Origin: an uncultured Lachnoanaerobaculum sp.
Lineage (GTDB): Bacteria > Bacillota > Clostridia > Lachnospirales > Lachnospiraceae
Direction: 5' to 3'
NCBI GenBank assembly: GCA_937925515.1
Contig: CALALP010000045.1
Coordinates: 1-64,000, forward strand
Length of the DNA: 64,000 nucleotides
Positions 18,988-27,130 of the stretch are shown piece after piece (the stretch's first letter is position 1; each line of letters begins with the position of its first letter). The notes under the pieces were generated by a model. That model was given only the letters and a program-made list of their open reading frames with translations, had not been told where the DNA came from and searched no databases. A program made the position numbers and the translations under genes.

Positions 18988-20244
18988 TTATATTTTTTTA
19001 TCTATATCATTAAATTGTACATAATTATGACTTTCATCCTCAATATAATCAAGTTCTCTATAATCCTTACTGTTTTCAGAAAGATTTTTATTTTTAAGCG
19101 ATTTATTAATATTTCTCGATACAGTTCTATAAATAATAGCCCAAGTAGGAACACCGATAATCATTCCCACTATTCCAAATAGACCTCCAAATAAAAGTAT
19201 TGAAAATAATACCCAAAAACTAGGTAGTCCTGTAGTTTGTCCAAGAATCTTAGGGCCTATTATATTTCCGTCAACTTGTTGTAATACTAAAATCCATATA
19301 AGGAAATATAAGCAATGTATAGGAGATACTAAAAGTAATATTACAGCACTTGGAATAGCTCCTATAAAAGGTCCAAAGAATGGAATAACATTGGTTACGC
19401 CTACCACAACACTTATAAGCAGTGCATAAGGCATTCTAAAGATTAACATTCCAAAATAATTTATAACACCTATTATGGCCGAGTCTATTATTTTTCCAAC
19501 TATAAAGTTTGAAAATACTGATTTTACATATCTTGTTTCTTCTAAGATTGTATTTGCTTTTTTAACTGAAAATATACTATAGCACATCTTCTTTGCCTGA
19601 CCTGTAAGCGTATGTTTCATATTAAGTAAATACAACATAACCATAAGACCTATTATTACATCAAAGATTGCACTTATTGTAGCTCTTATACTTGAATAAA
19701 ATGTAACTACATATTTATTTATATTAGGAGAAACACTATTTTTAAACCAGTTTGATAAGCCGTCAGTCAAGTTATCATACTGTTCTATTAAAACATTCTC
19801 AAAATTAGGGTTATTCTTAAGAAAACCTCTAATTATGGGATCTAATTTTTCCATTTCACTTGGTAAAGTAGATATAACATCTTTTAAGCTTGTTATAATT
19901 TGTGGAATCAAAAGCCAAATAAGTAAAGTTACCAAAGCAATAAGAAATATAAGACAAAAAAAGCTTGCTATTGCTCTCGAAAGCTTTTTTCTTGTTATAT
20001 CATTCTTAATGATACGCTTTAATGTAACCATTGCCCATTTTGACACTTTGTCATATACAGGGGACATTAGAAATGCAAGTGCCGCACCATATATTATAGG
20101 TGTCAATATTCTTGCAACTGTTTTGATACCTGATAAAACTACTTCAAATCTATTTAATAAAAAAGCAATTATTATTGAAACTGCTATAACACAAACAGCA
20201 GTTACTCCCCAATATAAATATGGCTTTATTTTTTCACGATTCAT
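18988..20244 (-). CDS. AI-2E family transporter (YtvI/TqsA-like permease)
   Basis: A 418-residue integral membrane protein with about eight membrane segments in the AI-2E family pattern: an N-terminal pair, a long central cytosolic/amphipathic region (~90-200), then a C-terminal bundle with GVTNVIPFFGPFIGAIPSA and QQVDGNIIGPKILG, the family signature. A charged cytosolic tail follows. The ATG used follows GGAGG by five bases; the longest frame starts at a TTG inside this site. Family members export varied small molecules or ions; quorum signalling should not be assumed. Confidence 0.93.
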   Translation of the reverse strand: MNREKIKPYLYWGVTAVCVIAVSIIIAFLLNRFEVVLSGIKTVARILTPIIYGAALAFLMSPVYDKVSKWAMVTLKRIIKNDITRKKLSRAIASFFCLIFLIALVTLLIWLLIPQIITSLKDVISTLPSEMEKLDPIIRGFLKNNPNFENVLIEQYDNLTDGLSNWFKNSVSPNINKYVVTFYSSIRATISAIFDVIIGLMVMLYLLNMKHTLTGQAKKMCYSIFSVKKANTILEETRYVKSVFSNFIVGKIIDSAIIGVINYFGMLIFRMPYALLISVVVGVTNVIPFFGPFIGAIPSAVILLLVSPIHCLYFLIWILVLQQVDGNIIGPKILGQTTGLPSFWVLFSILLFGGLFGIVGMIIGVPTWAIIYRTVSRNINKSLKNKNLSENSKDYRELDYIEDESHNYVQFNDIDKKI

Positions 20245-20282
20245 ATATTCCTCCAAGTCTTAGTTTAAAACCTTAGACTAAA

Positions 20283-20307
20283 ATAAAAGCAGCGATTTCT
20301 CGCTACT
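20283..20307 (-). terminator. Intrinsic terminator of the 6S-like RNA
   Basis: Read on the minus strand: a stem TAGCGA/TCGCTG around GAAA, followed by CTTTTATTTTA. It lies just past the closing stem of the structured RNA. Confidence 0.7.
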
Positions 20308-20494
20308 ATTACTTTAAAAATACCCAGAATGTCGTTCTCACTGTTTGACGCCTAGCCGTGCTAGGTGGGATACCTCAATTTGACTTCTGTCTTCCACTGA
20401 CAAAGGAGGCTTGACATCTGCCAAAATATGATTGGATTCCCGTTAATCAAAATGTAGGTTCAAAATTGTGAGGTTGTCGCACACCCCAGGAAAT
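20308..20494 (-). ncRNA. ssrS: Probable 6S RNA (SsrS)
   Basis: No reading frame occupies this gap between the AI-2E-family and GNAT genes, yet it has a consensus promoter, a terminator and a strongly folded body of about 185 nt. On the minus strand, CCTGGGGTGT near the 5' end pairs fully, with G-U pairs, with ACATTCTGGG near the 3' end. Inside that, CTCAC pairs with GTGAG. A large unpaired bubble follows (GAACCTACATTTTG on one side, GCGTCAAACA on the other), then ACGGGAATCC against GGTATCCC, and a CCTAGC/GCTAGG hairpin on the 3' side after CCCA. This long rod with closing stem and central bubble is the 6S RNA plan, which mimics an open promoter and binds RNA polymerase. Recognition is by structure and sequence feel, not by a covariance search. 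Confidence 0.72.
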
Positions 20495-20500
20495 ATAATT

Positions 20501-20529
20501 ATTATATCCCCATGTTTAATATATGTAAA
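20501..20529 (-). promoter_or_regulatory. Sigma-A promoter of the 6S-like RNA
   Basis: On the minus strand: TTTACA (20524-20529), a 17 bp spacer, TATAAT (20501-20506). The predicted start is about 20494, just before the closing stem. Confidence 0.78.
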
Positions 20530-20629
20530 CCATATATTTACAAAGTTTTATTTTTTATAGAACTAATATATAGCTTGTTTCTACATTTGAATTATACTAC
20601 AACTACTTGCCTTTGGCAACCTTAACAAT

Positions 20630-21412
20630 TCAGTCTTCATGTATTTGATACACAATATATTCTTTGTCAAATACATAGCCCAATTTACTGGCAAGTTCTA
20701 CAGAGTGCATGTTTGCAGCGTCCCAGTTAGGGTAAATATCATTTTCCACACATTTTTTTATAAAAGATGCACTTGCCGCTATTCCAAGTCCTTTCCTTTT
20801 ATAGCCGATTTTTGTACCTACTTCAACTTCTAAGTACCCTTCCGAAAATCCATAAGCAGAACAGCCACTTACTAAAGTATCTCCACTATATATTACATAG
20901 CCGAGTCCATTTTCAAGAAAGTCCTTAACATCTTTATAATTTCCTACAAAGTCTCTACTCCATTCTTCTTTTAGTGCATCTTCATATTCTTTTTCGCCTA
21001 TCATTCTGATTTCAAAACCACTAGGCAAGGCATTTATATATGAATCAAGTAAATCTAAGTCAAAATCTTTTTTATCTTTTTTTCTAAGTGCATATCTTGA
21101 AAGTTTTCTGTAACTACAATCAAGATTTTCCTCAAGCCACTCACTCCATGCCTCATATTCAGGATTTATCATCTTTTCTTCACATTCCATAATAAGAGTT
21201 GCCCTTAAGTCAAGTGCTTGTTTTCCTCTTGGAGGCAGTCCTAAAAGATATGCAAAATCCCCTACAAGAACCAAACAAAAAGTAGGGTTATAGATTTCTT
21301 CAACCCAAACTCTACCCATAGTTCCCTCCATTGCTGACCTTACCAAAACCTCTTCACTCTTATTACAAAGTTCATATACAATATCTCTTTGAGTCATGTC
21401 AAGTTCTATCAT
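20630..21412 (-). CDS. GNAT family N-acetyltransferase
   Basis: A 260-residue protein. The C-terminal half is a GNAT fold, with a recognisable acetyl-CoA loop IGYKRKGLGIAASASFIKKC and a final NWDAANMHSVELASKLGY typical of the family. The N-terminal ~120 residues form an additional domain (GTMGRVWVEEIYNPTFCLVLVGDFAYLLG), as in the GNAT_acetyltran group of Firmicutes. The acceptor is unknown. It begins 10 bp after the HAD hydrolase gene and is probably co-transcribed with it. Confidence 0.88.
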   Translation of the reverse strand: MIELDMTQRDIVYELCNKSEEVLVRSAMEGTMGRVWVEEIYNPTFCLVLVGDFAYLLGLPPRGKQALDLRATLIMECEEKMINPEYEAWSEWLEENLDCSYRKLSRYALRKKDKKDFDLDLLDSYINALPSGFEIRMIGEKEYEDALKEEWSRDFVGNYKDVKDFLENGLGYVIYSGDTLVSGCSAYGFSEGYLEVEVGTKIGYKRKGLGIAASASFIKKCVENDIYPNWDAANMHSVELASKLGYVFDKEYIVYQIHED

Positions 21413-21422
21413 CTTATCCCTC

Positions 21423-22076
21423 CTATAATAGCAACTTCTCTATTTCTTTTGTATTTTTACAGATAAAATCAGCTCCTGCCTTTTCTAACTCCTCTAAGTT
21501 TCCATAGCCATATAAAACACCTATTGATAAAAGGTTATTTGATTTAGCTCCTATAATATCATGGCTCTTATCTCCAATCATTATACAATCTTTTTGATTT
21601 AAATGACAACTGTCTAAAACATATTTTATAACATGTGCTTTTGTAGGTCTTTCGCAGTTATGATCTCCGTCTGAACCTCCTACAAATTCAAAATACTTAT
21701 TTAGATTAAAATGTTCTATCACTCGTCTTGCCTCAAACTCAGGCTTTGAAGTAGCAACATAAAGTTTTTTCCCATTTTCTCTTAAATCTTTTAATAAATT
21801 TTCCATTCCCTCATATACTTCACATTCAAATATTCCTATACTTGTATATCTTTCATGAAATGCATGAAGAGCAATCTTATAATCTTTCTCATTTAAATTA
21901 TAATATTTTATAAAACTATCATATAATGGTGGGCCTATAAAATGGTTTAACTTTTCTAAATCATTTTCTATAATTCCAACTGCCTCAAGCCCCTTTTTTA
22001 CTGACCTTGTAATTCCTAAACCTGACTTTGTAATTGTACCGTCTAAATCAAAAAAAATATTTTGACAATTAAACAT
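21423..22076 (-). CDS. HAD-superfamily hydrolase, phosphoglycolate phosphatase-like
   Basis: A 217-residue HAD phosphatase: motif I FFDLDGTITKSG with both aspartates, cap domain, motif II VATSKP, motif III Lys in ERPTKAHVIKYVL, and motif IV MIGDKSHDIIGAKSN. This Gph/PgmB-like form (PF13419) commonly acts on phosphoglycolate or small sugar phosphates. It precedes the GNAT gene by 10 bp. Confidence 0.88.
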   Translation of the reverse strand: MFNCQNIFFDLDGTITKSGLGITRSVKKGLEAVGIIENDLEKLNHFIGPPLYDSFIKYYNLNEKDYKIALHAFHERYTSIGIFECEVYEGMENLLKDLRENGKKLYVATSKPEFEARRVIEHFNLNKYFEFVGGSDGDHNCERPTKAHVIKYVLDSCHLNQKDCIMIGDKSHDIIGAKSNNLLSIGVLYGYGNLEELEKAGADFICKNTKEIEKLLL

Positions 22077-22139
22077 TCTAAACCTCTCATATCGCCATAT
22101 AATAGGTTTATTATAATGGATTGACTTTCACACGTCAAC

Positions 22140-22169
22140 CTTAGTAAATGTTGTTAAGTATTTACTAAG
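22140..22169. repeat. Perfect 10 bp inverted repeat upstream of HAD gene
   Basis: CTTAGTAAAT and its complement ATTTACTAAG are separated by 10 bases, 64 bp upstream of the HAD/GNAT pair and beside the A2 hairpin repeat. It could be an operator or part of the repeat's edge. No T-run follows, so it is not an obvious terminator. Confidence 0.45.
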
Positions 22170-22170
22170 A

Positions 22171-22308
22171 TTAGGAGCTATAGGTTCAACTAAGACAGGG
22201 GTTTTCCTCGCCTGCGACGAGGAAAACCCCCATAAATAAAAACAACTATATAATTTACAAACTTTCTTTTCAGGCTTACTATTGAAAAATCAATTTTGCG
22301 ACAGCCTC
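22171..22308. repeat. MITE-like unit with hairpin, copy A2
   Basis: The 318 bp gap between the HAD gene and pckA contains this ~138 bp unit and no gene. The hairpin at 22198-22230 has 13 bp arms (GGGGTTTTCCTCG) around a 7-base loop. After it comes CATAAATAAAAACAACTA, then the right end TTTTGCGACAGCCTC, which is the exact reverse complement of GAGGCTGTCGCAAAA, the end type of the copies at 35457 and 43959. The left end GGAGCTATAGG is a weaker match. This copy links the CCTCGCC-core hairpins to the GTCCCC-core MITE-like units. Confidence 0.7.
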
Positions 22309-22394
22309 ATTACTATCTAACCATATAAAATTAAGAAAGAACTTATTATAAATTTACTAGTATAATATCTTTATAACTAAACTCTAATATAGTA

Positions 22395-24092
22395 TTAATC
22401 ACATTCTTTTAATACTTTCTCTATTGCCTCTAGTGCATCGACCGGAAGTTTATCATATCCGGACTTAGCCTCATCAAGTCCTCTTACATACTCAACTCTA
22501 TCATTCATACGAGCCTTAAGTTGTGTTAGATATTCAATATCTTCCATATTAGGGATAAAGCCTTCCCATTCCATAATTTCAATATCACTAAATTTATGCC
22601 ACTGTTTAAACTCTGCCTTACCCTCAACAATATTTTCAATAATTCCAAGTGTATCAGCAGGTTTAACTTTCTTGCCCATGAAATCTCCTGTATTGATTAT
22701 ATAACAATCTACATTCTTTTCAGCTACAAGCTTTTTAAACTTCTCATAGTCATTTGCAAGTGGATAAGTTCTAAATGGGTTTGCATAAGGTACAACTACC
22801 AAAGCATTTGGGTCAACCCCCGGTGCAAGTCTTTCTGCTGTGGTTCTCTTTGTTGCAAGAGTTGCTCCCATAACTGCTGCAAGACTAGCTCCCTTTAACT
22901 TAACTACAGGTGGGATTGTAGGGTCTTTCATAATCCAAAAGATTGCATTTACAGGTTCATTTATCTTATCAACACGGTTAGGACTCCAAAGCTTTGACTT
23001 TAATGCACGTCCATTTCCATTACGAATGTCCTCTGTAACTATCTGAATCTTACCGTCCTCGTCCATAGTTGCAGCAACATTTTGTACTGTAAGTAAGAAT
23101 TTATTATCAGGACAACCTGTTGGATAATCCTGTGTCTTATCAAAATAAGTAGGCTCCATAGCAACTGAAGAACAAGTGTCAGTATTTATGATAAATGCAT
23201 CATCATGTAAAACTGTAATATCATACTTGCCACCATGCTTTGCATGAGTTATTGTAGATTTTCCTGAACCTGAAAGTCCAAATACAGATGCAACATACTC
23301 TTTACCATTTGGTAAATTATATCTCTTTTGACCACCATGACAAGATGCATAACCGTTACGGTTTGCAATAGCCCAAGCCATAGTAAGAGTACCTTTCTTA
23401 TGCTCTCCAAAGTATTTCATACCAAGAATACATGCACAGTTTTGCTCTGTATTAAAATAACAAAGAGTCTTTTTCTCAGGATCTCCAAGACAATCAAGAT
23501 TAATTGTAGGACTTGTTGAACCCTCCCATTGTGGATCTGAGAAAATGTATAAATCAGGTTCATTTCCATTGCCTACCGGCTTTGACTCCTTATACATCTT
23601 TGCATATTCAGTTGAAATATACTGGAAGTTAAGCATCCAGTTATACATTATATTTTCTTCTCCCTCAGGTATAAGAAGATGTGCTTTTACCATAAATTCA
23701 GGGTCAAGACCTACATAAACCTCTGCATGATACATAGTTTTCCAACGTGATTTATATATAGCGTCCATTGCTACCTTATCAAGTTCCGGACAATTAACCC
23801 CCGGCTCGCCTGCAATTCTTCTTGCAGTTGCATAACGACCTGTAATTGCACCATCATTAAATAGTAAAACTCTTGCATCTGTATCAAGCCCTAGTACTTC
23901 AGGGTTATATACCGGCATATCTGTTACAATAGTTCCACTTGACTCACTTGCAAGTTTATAAGCCTCCTTAAGTGATGTAACTTTTATAACATTATTACCA
24001 TAAAAGGCTGTTTCTATAATACTTCTAGTCTTTGAAAAACCTACTTTACCTGCTCCTATTTCATTAATTGGATAATTTGCTTTTGTTGACAT
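22395..24092 (-). CDS. pckA: Phosphoenolpyruvate carboxykinase (ATP)
   Basis: A 565-residue enzyme that interconverts oxaloacetate and PEP using ATP/ADP; in anaerobes it often runs toward oxaloacetate. It has the kinase P-loop GLSGSGKST, a second metal/substrate site DITVLHDDAF, the CHGGQKRYNLP region, and ATKRTTAERL in the C-terminal half. Length is normal for the ATP-type family, and no GTP-type features are seen. It starts behind AGGAGG and has its own promoter at 24193-24221. No other gluconeogenic genes are adjacent. Confidence 0.95.
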   Translation of the reverse strand: MSTKANYPINEIGAGKVGFSKTRSIIETAFYGNNVIKVTSLKEAYKLASESSGTIVTDMPVYNPEVLGLDTDARVLLFNDGAITGRYATARRIAGEPGVNCPELDKVAMDAIYKSRWKTMYHAEVYVGLDPEFMVKAHLLIPEGEENIMYNWMLNFQYISTEYAKMYKESKPVGNGNEPDLYIFSDPQWEGSTSPTINLDCLGDPEKKTLCYFNTEQNCACILGMKYFGEHKKGTLTMAWAIANRNGYASCHGGQKRYNLPNGKEYVASVFGLSGSGKSTITHAKHGGKYDITVLHDDAFIINTDTCSSVAMEPTYFDKTQDYPTGCPDNKFLLTVQNVAATMDEDGKIQIVTEDIRNGNGRALKSKLWSPNRVDKINEPVNAIFWIMKDPTIPPVVKLKGASLAAVMGATLATKRTTAERLAPGVDPNALVVVPYANPFRTYPLANDYEKFKKLVAEKNVDCYIINTGDFMGKKVKPADTLGIIENIVEGKAEFKQWHKFSDIEIMEWEGFIPNMEDIEYLTQLKARMNDRVEYVRGLDEAKSGYDKLPVDALEAIEKVLKECD

Positions 24093-24192
24093 ATCGACCT
24101 CCTAAATTTTATAAGTCTTTGCCTTATAAGCCACTTTTTACTAAATTTATTTTGTTAAAAATGTATCGGCTCATAAATCCAAATTTGTGTTC

Positions 24193-24221
24193 ATTATCTC
24201 ACTTCTTGAAATAGAAGTCAA
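24193..24221 (-). promoter_or_regulatory. Promoter of pckA
   Basis: On the minus strand: TTGACT (24216-24221), a 17 bp spacer, GATAAT (24193-24198), each one base from consensus. The transcript leader would be about 95 nt. Confidence 0.65.
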
Positions 24222-24322
24222 TAAATAAAGATTTCTAGTTTGTTAAATTTTTGTTGACAAAGCGTTATATAGTGAAATTTTACATAGTAAATTTAATCCT
24301 AGTAATGACCTCTTTTCCCCCC

Positions 24323-24589
24323 TTATTCTACCTCTATAAGTTCATGCTCTGAGAAATTTGCTCTGCCCTCCTCAATATCTTTTTTTATCTTTTCAAGATA
24401 ACGAATGTTACTGTCAGAATAAAACGGATCTACACAAACTTCAAATGGTATACGTTGTTCTCTAATAACTTTTTTAGCAAAAATTGTAAATGCTGTTGTC
24501 ATTGACATTCCTAAATCAGAACATACCTGTTCCATATTTTTCTTTAATTCTTTATCCATTCTAAAATTAATATTTGCTGATTGTGCCAT
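24323..24589 (-). CDS. RelB/DinJ family antitoxin, apparently orphan
   Basis: An 88-residue protein. The N-terminal ribbon-helix-helix DNA-binding part is ANINFRMDKELKKNMEQVCSDLGMSMTTAFTIFAKKVIREQRIPFEV, a textbook DinJ/RelB sequence, followed by a short toxin-binding tail. It starts behind GGAG. In complete modules a YafQ/RelE toxin gene follows directly, but downstream there are only 230 bp before pckA and no such frame; upstream is the divergent LysR gene. It may be a solitary regulator or the remnant of a lost module. Paired direct repeats lie just upstream of it. Confidence 0.88.
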   Translation of the reverse strand: MAQSANINFRMDKELKKNMEQVCSDLGMSMTTAFTIFAKKVIREQRIPFEVCVDPFYSDSNIRYLEKIKKDIEEGRANFSEHELIEVE

Positions 24590-24606
24590 AATTAACTCCT
24601 CTCAAT

Positions 24607-24635
24607 ATTATCTATAAATTTAATTATTATCTATA
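24607..24635. promoter_or_regulatory. Candidate autoregulatory direct repeats for RelB/DinJ
   Basis: ATTATCTATA occurs at 24607-24616 and again at 24626-24635, a 19 bp repeat distance (about two helical turns), starting 18 bp upstream of the antitoxin gene. Ribbon-helix-helix antitoxins bind such repeated half-sites. Function inferred from position only. Confidence 0.45.
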
Positions 24636-24729
24636 TAATAAAACTTCGTAATGAATTATTCAAGTATTTCCATTACATTGGTTTGTATATTTTCTATATT
24701 TTTATCCCTCCACTTTTTTATTTCCAGCT

Positions 24730-24757
24730 TTTACAATTCTTTGCATAGTGATATAAT
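24730..24757 (+). promoter_or_regulatory. Promoter of the LysR-to-KAS III operon
   Basis: TTTACA (24730-24735), a 16 bp spacer, TATAAT (24752-24757). The LysR gene starts 41 bp downstream behind AGAGGA. Confidence 0.65.
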
Positions 24758-24797
24758 TATACAAAAGTAAATCTTACAACAACTAGAGGAAAATTTT

Positions 24798-25676
24798 ATG
24801 GATCATCAAAATCTCTCGCAATATAAAATTTTTTATGAAGTAGCAAAAGCAGGAAACATTTCAAAGGCTGCAAAAGAATTATTTATAAGTCAACCTGCTA
24901 TTTCAAAGGTAATCTCAAAGCTTGAGGAAAATTTAGAAATCACTCTTTTTACAAGAAACTCAAGAGGTGTTGCACTCACAATGGAGGGGCAAACACTTTA
25001 TGAGCATATTTCAGAGGCATTTAGACACATTTCTTTGGGCGAGAAACAAATCAGAAGATTAAAAGAACTTAAACTTGGAAAAATTCGTATAGGCGTAAGC
25101 ACAACATTATGCAAATACATACTTTTACCAAAACTAAAAAAGTTTGTATCTGAATATCCACATGTAATGGTAAATATTGCCTCACAAGCAACCTACCAAA
25201 CAGAAGTAATGATTGAAAACGGACTACTTGACCTTGGAGTTGTAGCAACAAGTGGGCATAAGAAAAATTTCGGTTTTAGAAAAATTATGGAAATCCATGA
25301 TACTTTTATTGCCTCTCCTAAATATCTTGAAGATATGTACTTTAGAGAAGAGTCAAGTTCAGATATATTTGCAAATTGCAATCTTATTATGCTTGATAAA
25401 AATAATATGACTAGAAAGTATGTTGATACATATTTAGATAAAAATAACTTTTCTCCAAATCAACTACTTGAAGTAACAACTATGGATTTACTTATAGAAT
25501 TTACTAAAATCGGTCTAGGAATAGGTTGTGCAATAAAAGAATTTGTGCAAAAGGAACTTGATGACGGTAGTTTGGTAGAGGTATCACTTCCATTTAAAAT
25601 AGACCCTAGAAGTGTTGGTTATTATTATTCCAACTCAAACCCAAACCCTATGCTGAAAAATTTTTTAAATATGTAA
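24798..25676 (+). CDS. LysR family transcriptional regulator
   Basis: A 292-residue regulator. The N-terminal winged helix-turn-helix is LSQYKIFYEVAKAGNISKAAKELFISQPAISKVISKLEENL, followed by the LTMEGQTLYEHI linker and a C-terminal effector-binding domain (~90-290). It is the first gene of a same-strand run: 12 bp before a HAD gene and then through six lipid-type enzymes to 32287. Being inside the operon it may regulate, it could respond to a pathway intermediate. The ligand is unknown. Confidence 0.93.
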   Translation: MDHQNLSQYKIFYEVAKAGNISKAAKELFISQPAISKVISKLEENLEITLFTRNSRGVALTMEGQTLYEHISEAFRHISLGEKQIRRLKELKLGKIRIGVSTTLCKYILLPKLKKFVSEYPHVMVNIASQATYQTEVMIENGLLDLGVVATSGHKKNFGFRKIMEIHDTFIASPKYLEDMYFREESSSDIFANCNLIMLDKNNMTRKYVDTYLDKNNFSPNQLLEVTTMDLLIEFTKIGLGIGCAIKEFVQKELDDGSLVEVSLPFKIDPRSVGYYYSNSNPNPMLKNFLNM

Positions 25677-25688
25677 AGGAATGTAAAT

Positions 25689-26351
25689 ATGATTAAACTA
25701 TGTGTATTTGATATAGATGGAACATTATTAAACAGTATTAAATCTTTAAGCTATGCAATGACTGAAAACATGAAAATATATGGCTACAAAGAAATAGATA
25801 TAGAACATACAAAACTTTTTGTAGGGGACGGATATGAAAAGTTTGTAGAGCGTTCTCTTATCTATTGTGGAGATACAAAACTGGAACATTACAATGAGGC
25901 TTGCAAAAGTTATAGAAAAATCTTTGATGCAAACTGTCTAAAAGATGTAGTACCTTATGAGGGAATGGTTGAAACACTTGGGAATCTAAAAAAACTCGGA
26001 ATTATGCTTGAGGTTCTCTCAAATAAACCTCAACCGGGGGCAGAAGAAAATATAGCAAACTTTTTTGAAAAAGATTTATTTTATAGGGTTTATGGAGAAA
26101 GAACGGGAATTCCTAGAAAACCTGACCCTACTTTATTGAACCTTATGCTTAAAGAGTTAAATATAAAAAAAGATGAATGTATGTATTTTGGAGATACAAA
26201 TACCGATATGCAAACAGGTAAAAGTGCAGGTGTTGTTACAGTTGGCGTTACTTGGGGCTTTAGAGATAGAACGGAGCTTGAAAGCTTTAACCCTAATCAT
26301 ATCATAGATAAACCGACTGAAATACTTGATTTATTAAAGTATCATGATTAG
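25689..26351 (+). CDS. HAD-superfamily hydrolase
   Basis: A 220-residue HAD phosphatase of the Gph type: VFDIDGTLLNS (catalytic aspartates), helical cap, EVLSNKP (motif II), RKPDPTLL (motif III Lys) and YFGDTNTDMQTGKSAG (motif IV). It lies 12 bp after the LysR gene and 20 bp before the SDR gene, and seems to belong to the same operon. It may dephosphorylate a pathway intermediate or simply be a detoxifying phosphatase. It is a different paralogue from the HAD at 21423. Confidence 0.9.
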   Translation: MIKLCVFDIDGTLLNSIKSLSYAMTENMKIYGYKEIDIEHTKLFVGDGYEKFVERSLIYCGDTKLEHYNEACKSYRKIFDANCLKDVVPYEGMVETLGNLKKLGIMLEVLSNKPQPGAEENIANFFEKDLFYRVYGERTGIPRKPDPTLLNLMLKELNIKKDECMYFGDTNTDMQTGKSAGVVTVGVTWGFRDRTELESFNPNHIIDKPTEILDLLKYHD

Positions 26352-26371
26352 GTTATTATAAATGGAGTCTT

Positions 26372-27130
26372 ATGCACTATACATTAATTACAGGTTCTTC
26401 TTTTGGGCTTGGACTAAAACTTTGCATAGCCCTTGCCAAAAGAGGACATAATTTAATACTGGTTTCAAGAAAAAAAGAAAGACTTAATAAAATTTGTAAT
26501 ACCTTAACAGCTAAGTATAATATTAAGGCGATAGCTATAAAAGCTGATTTATCTTCAGAAAAAGAGCTTAAACAGCTTATATCAAAACTTGATAAATTTA
26601 ATATTAATTTACTGGTAAATTGTGCAGGTGTTTTAAATATAGGAGAAAGTTTTAAGACTAACTTTTCTAAAGACCTAGAGTCTATTTATACAAACCTTTT
26701 AGCTCCTATTACTTTGTCAAAATATTTTACAAGGCGTTTAATTGCTACAAAGCAAAAAGGTAGTATTATAAATATATGTTCACTTGCATCTATACTTCCT
26801 CACCCCTATATGGCAAGCTATTCTGCCACAAAAGCAGGGCTTTTTAGCTACTCTTTAGCTCTAAGCTATGAACTTAGAAAATATGGCATACATTGTCTTA
26901 CAGTTTGCCCTGCTCCTCTCGATACAAACATGACTAAACAAAACAATGCAAAATACCCAAAGGTAAGTACAAAGCTTGCAACTTCATTTATTCTAAAAGC
27001 ATTGGATAAAAAGAAAAATTTACTTATCTTTGATACAACTTACAAGTTACTCACACATTTATTATTTTTACTTCCTCTAACTCTTAGAGTAAAAATAATC
27101 GGTTTTTCTATAAGGAAAGGTTTAAAATGA
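26372..27130 (+). CDS. Short-chain dehydrogenase/reductase
   Basis: A 252-residue NAD(P)-dependent oxidoreductase. The cofactor motif is TGSSFGLGLKL (TGxxxGxG), NCAG follows at ~87, and the catalytic Ser is in NICSLAS with Tyr and Lys in YSATKAG. The C-terminal ~30 residues are hydrophobic (LLTHLLFLLPLTLRVKIIGF), as in SDRs that act on membrane-bound or lipid substrates. It starts behind GGAG, and its stop overlaps the glycosyltransferase start by four bases (ATGA), indicating translational coupling. Confidence 0.9.
   Translation: MHYTLITGSSFGLGLKLCIALAKRGHNLILVSRKKERLNKICNTLTAKYNIKAIAIKADLSSEKELKQLISKLDKFNINLLVNCAGVLNIGESFKTNFSKDLESIYTNLLAPITLSKYFTRRLIATKQKGSIINICSLASILPHPYMASYSATKAGLFSYSLALSYELRKYGIHCLTVCPAPLDTNMTKQNNAKYPKVSTKLATSFILKALDKKKNLLIFDTTYKLLTHLLFLLPLTLRVKIIGFSIRKGLK

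Noticed and set aside
18988..20244. Autoinducer-2 exporter and quorum sensing
   Set aside because: The family name is historical; members carry diverse substrates and no luxS is nearby.
24093..24322. Search for a RelE/YafQ toxin next to the RelB/DinJ gene
   Set aside because: The 230 bp gap holds only the pckA leader and promoter and stops in all frames; no toxin motif seen.
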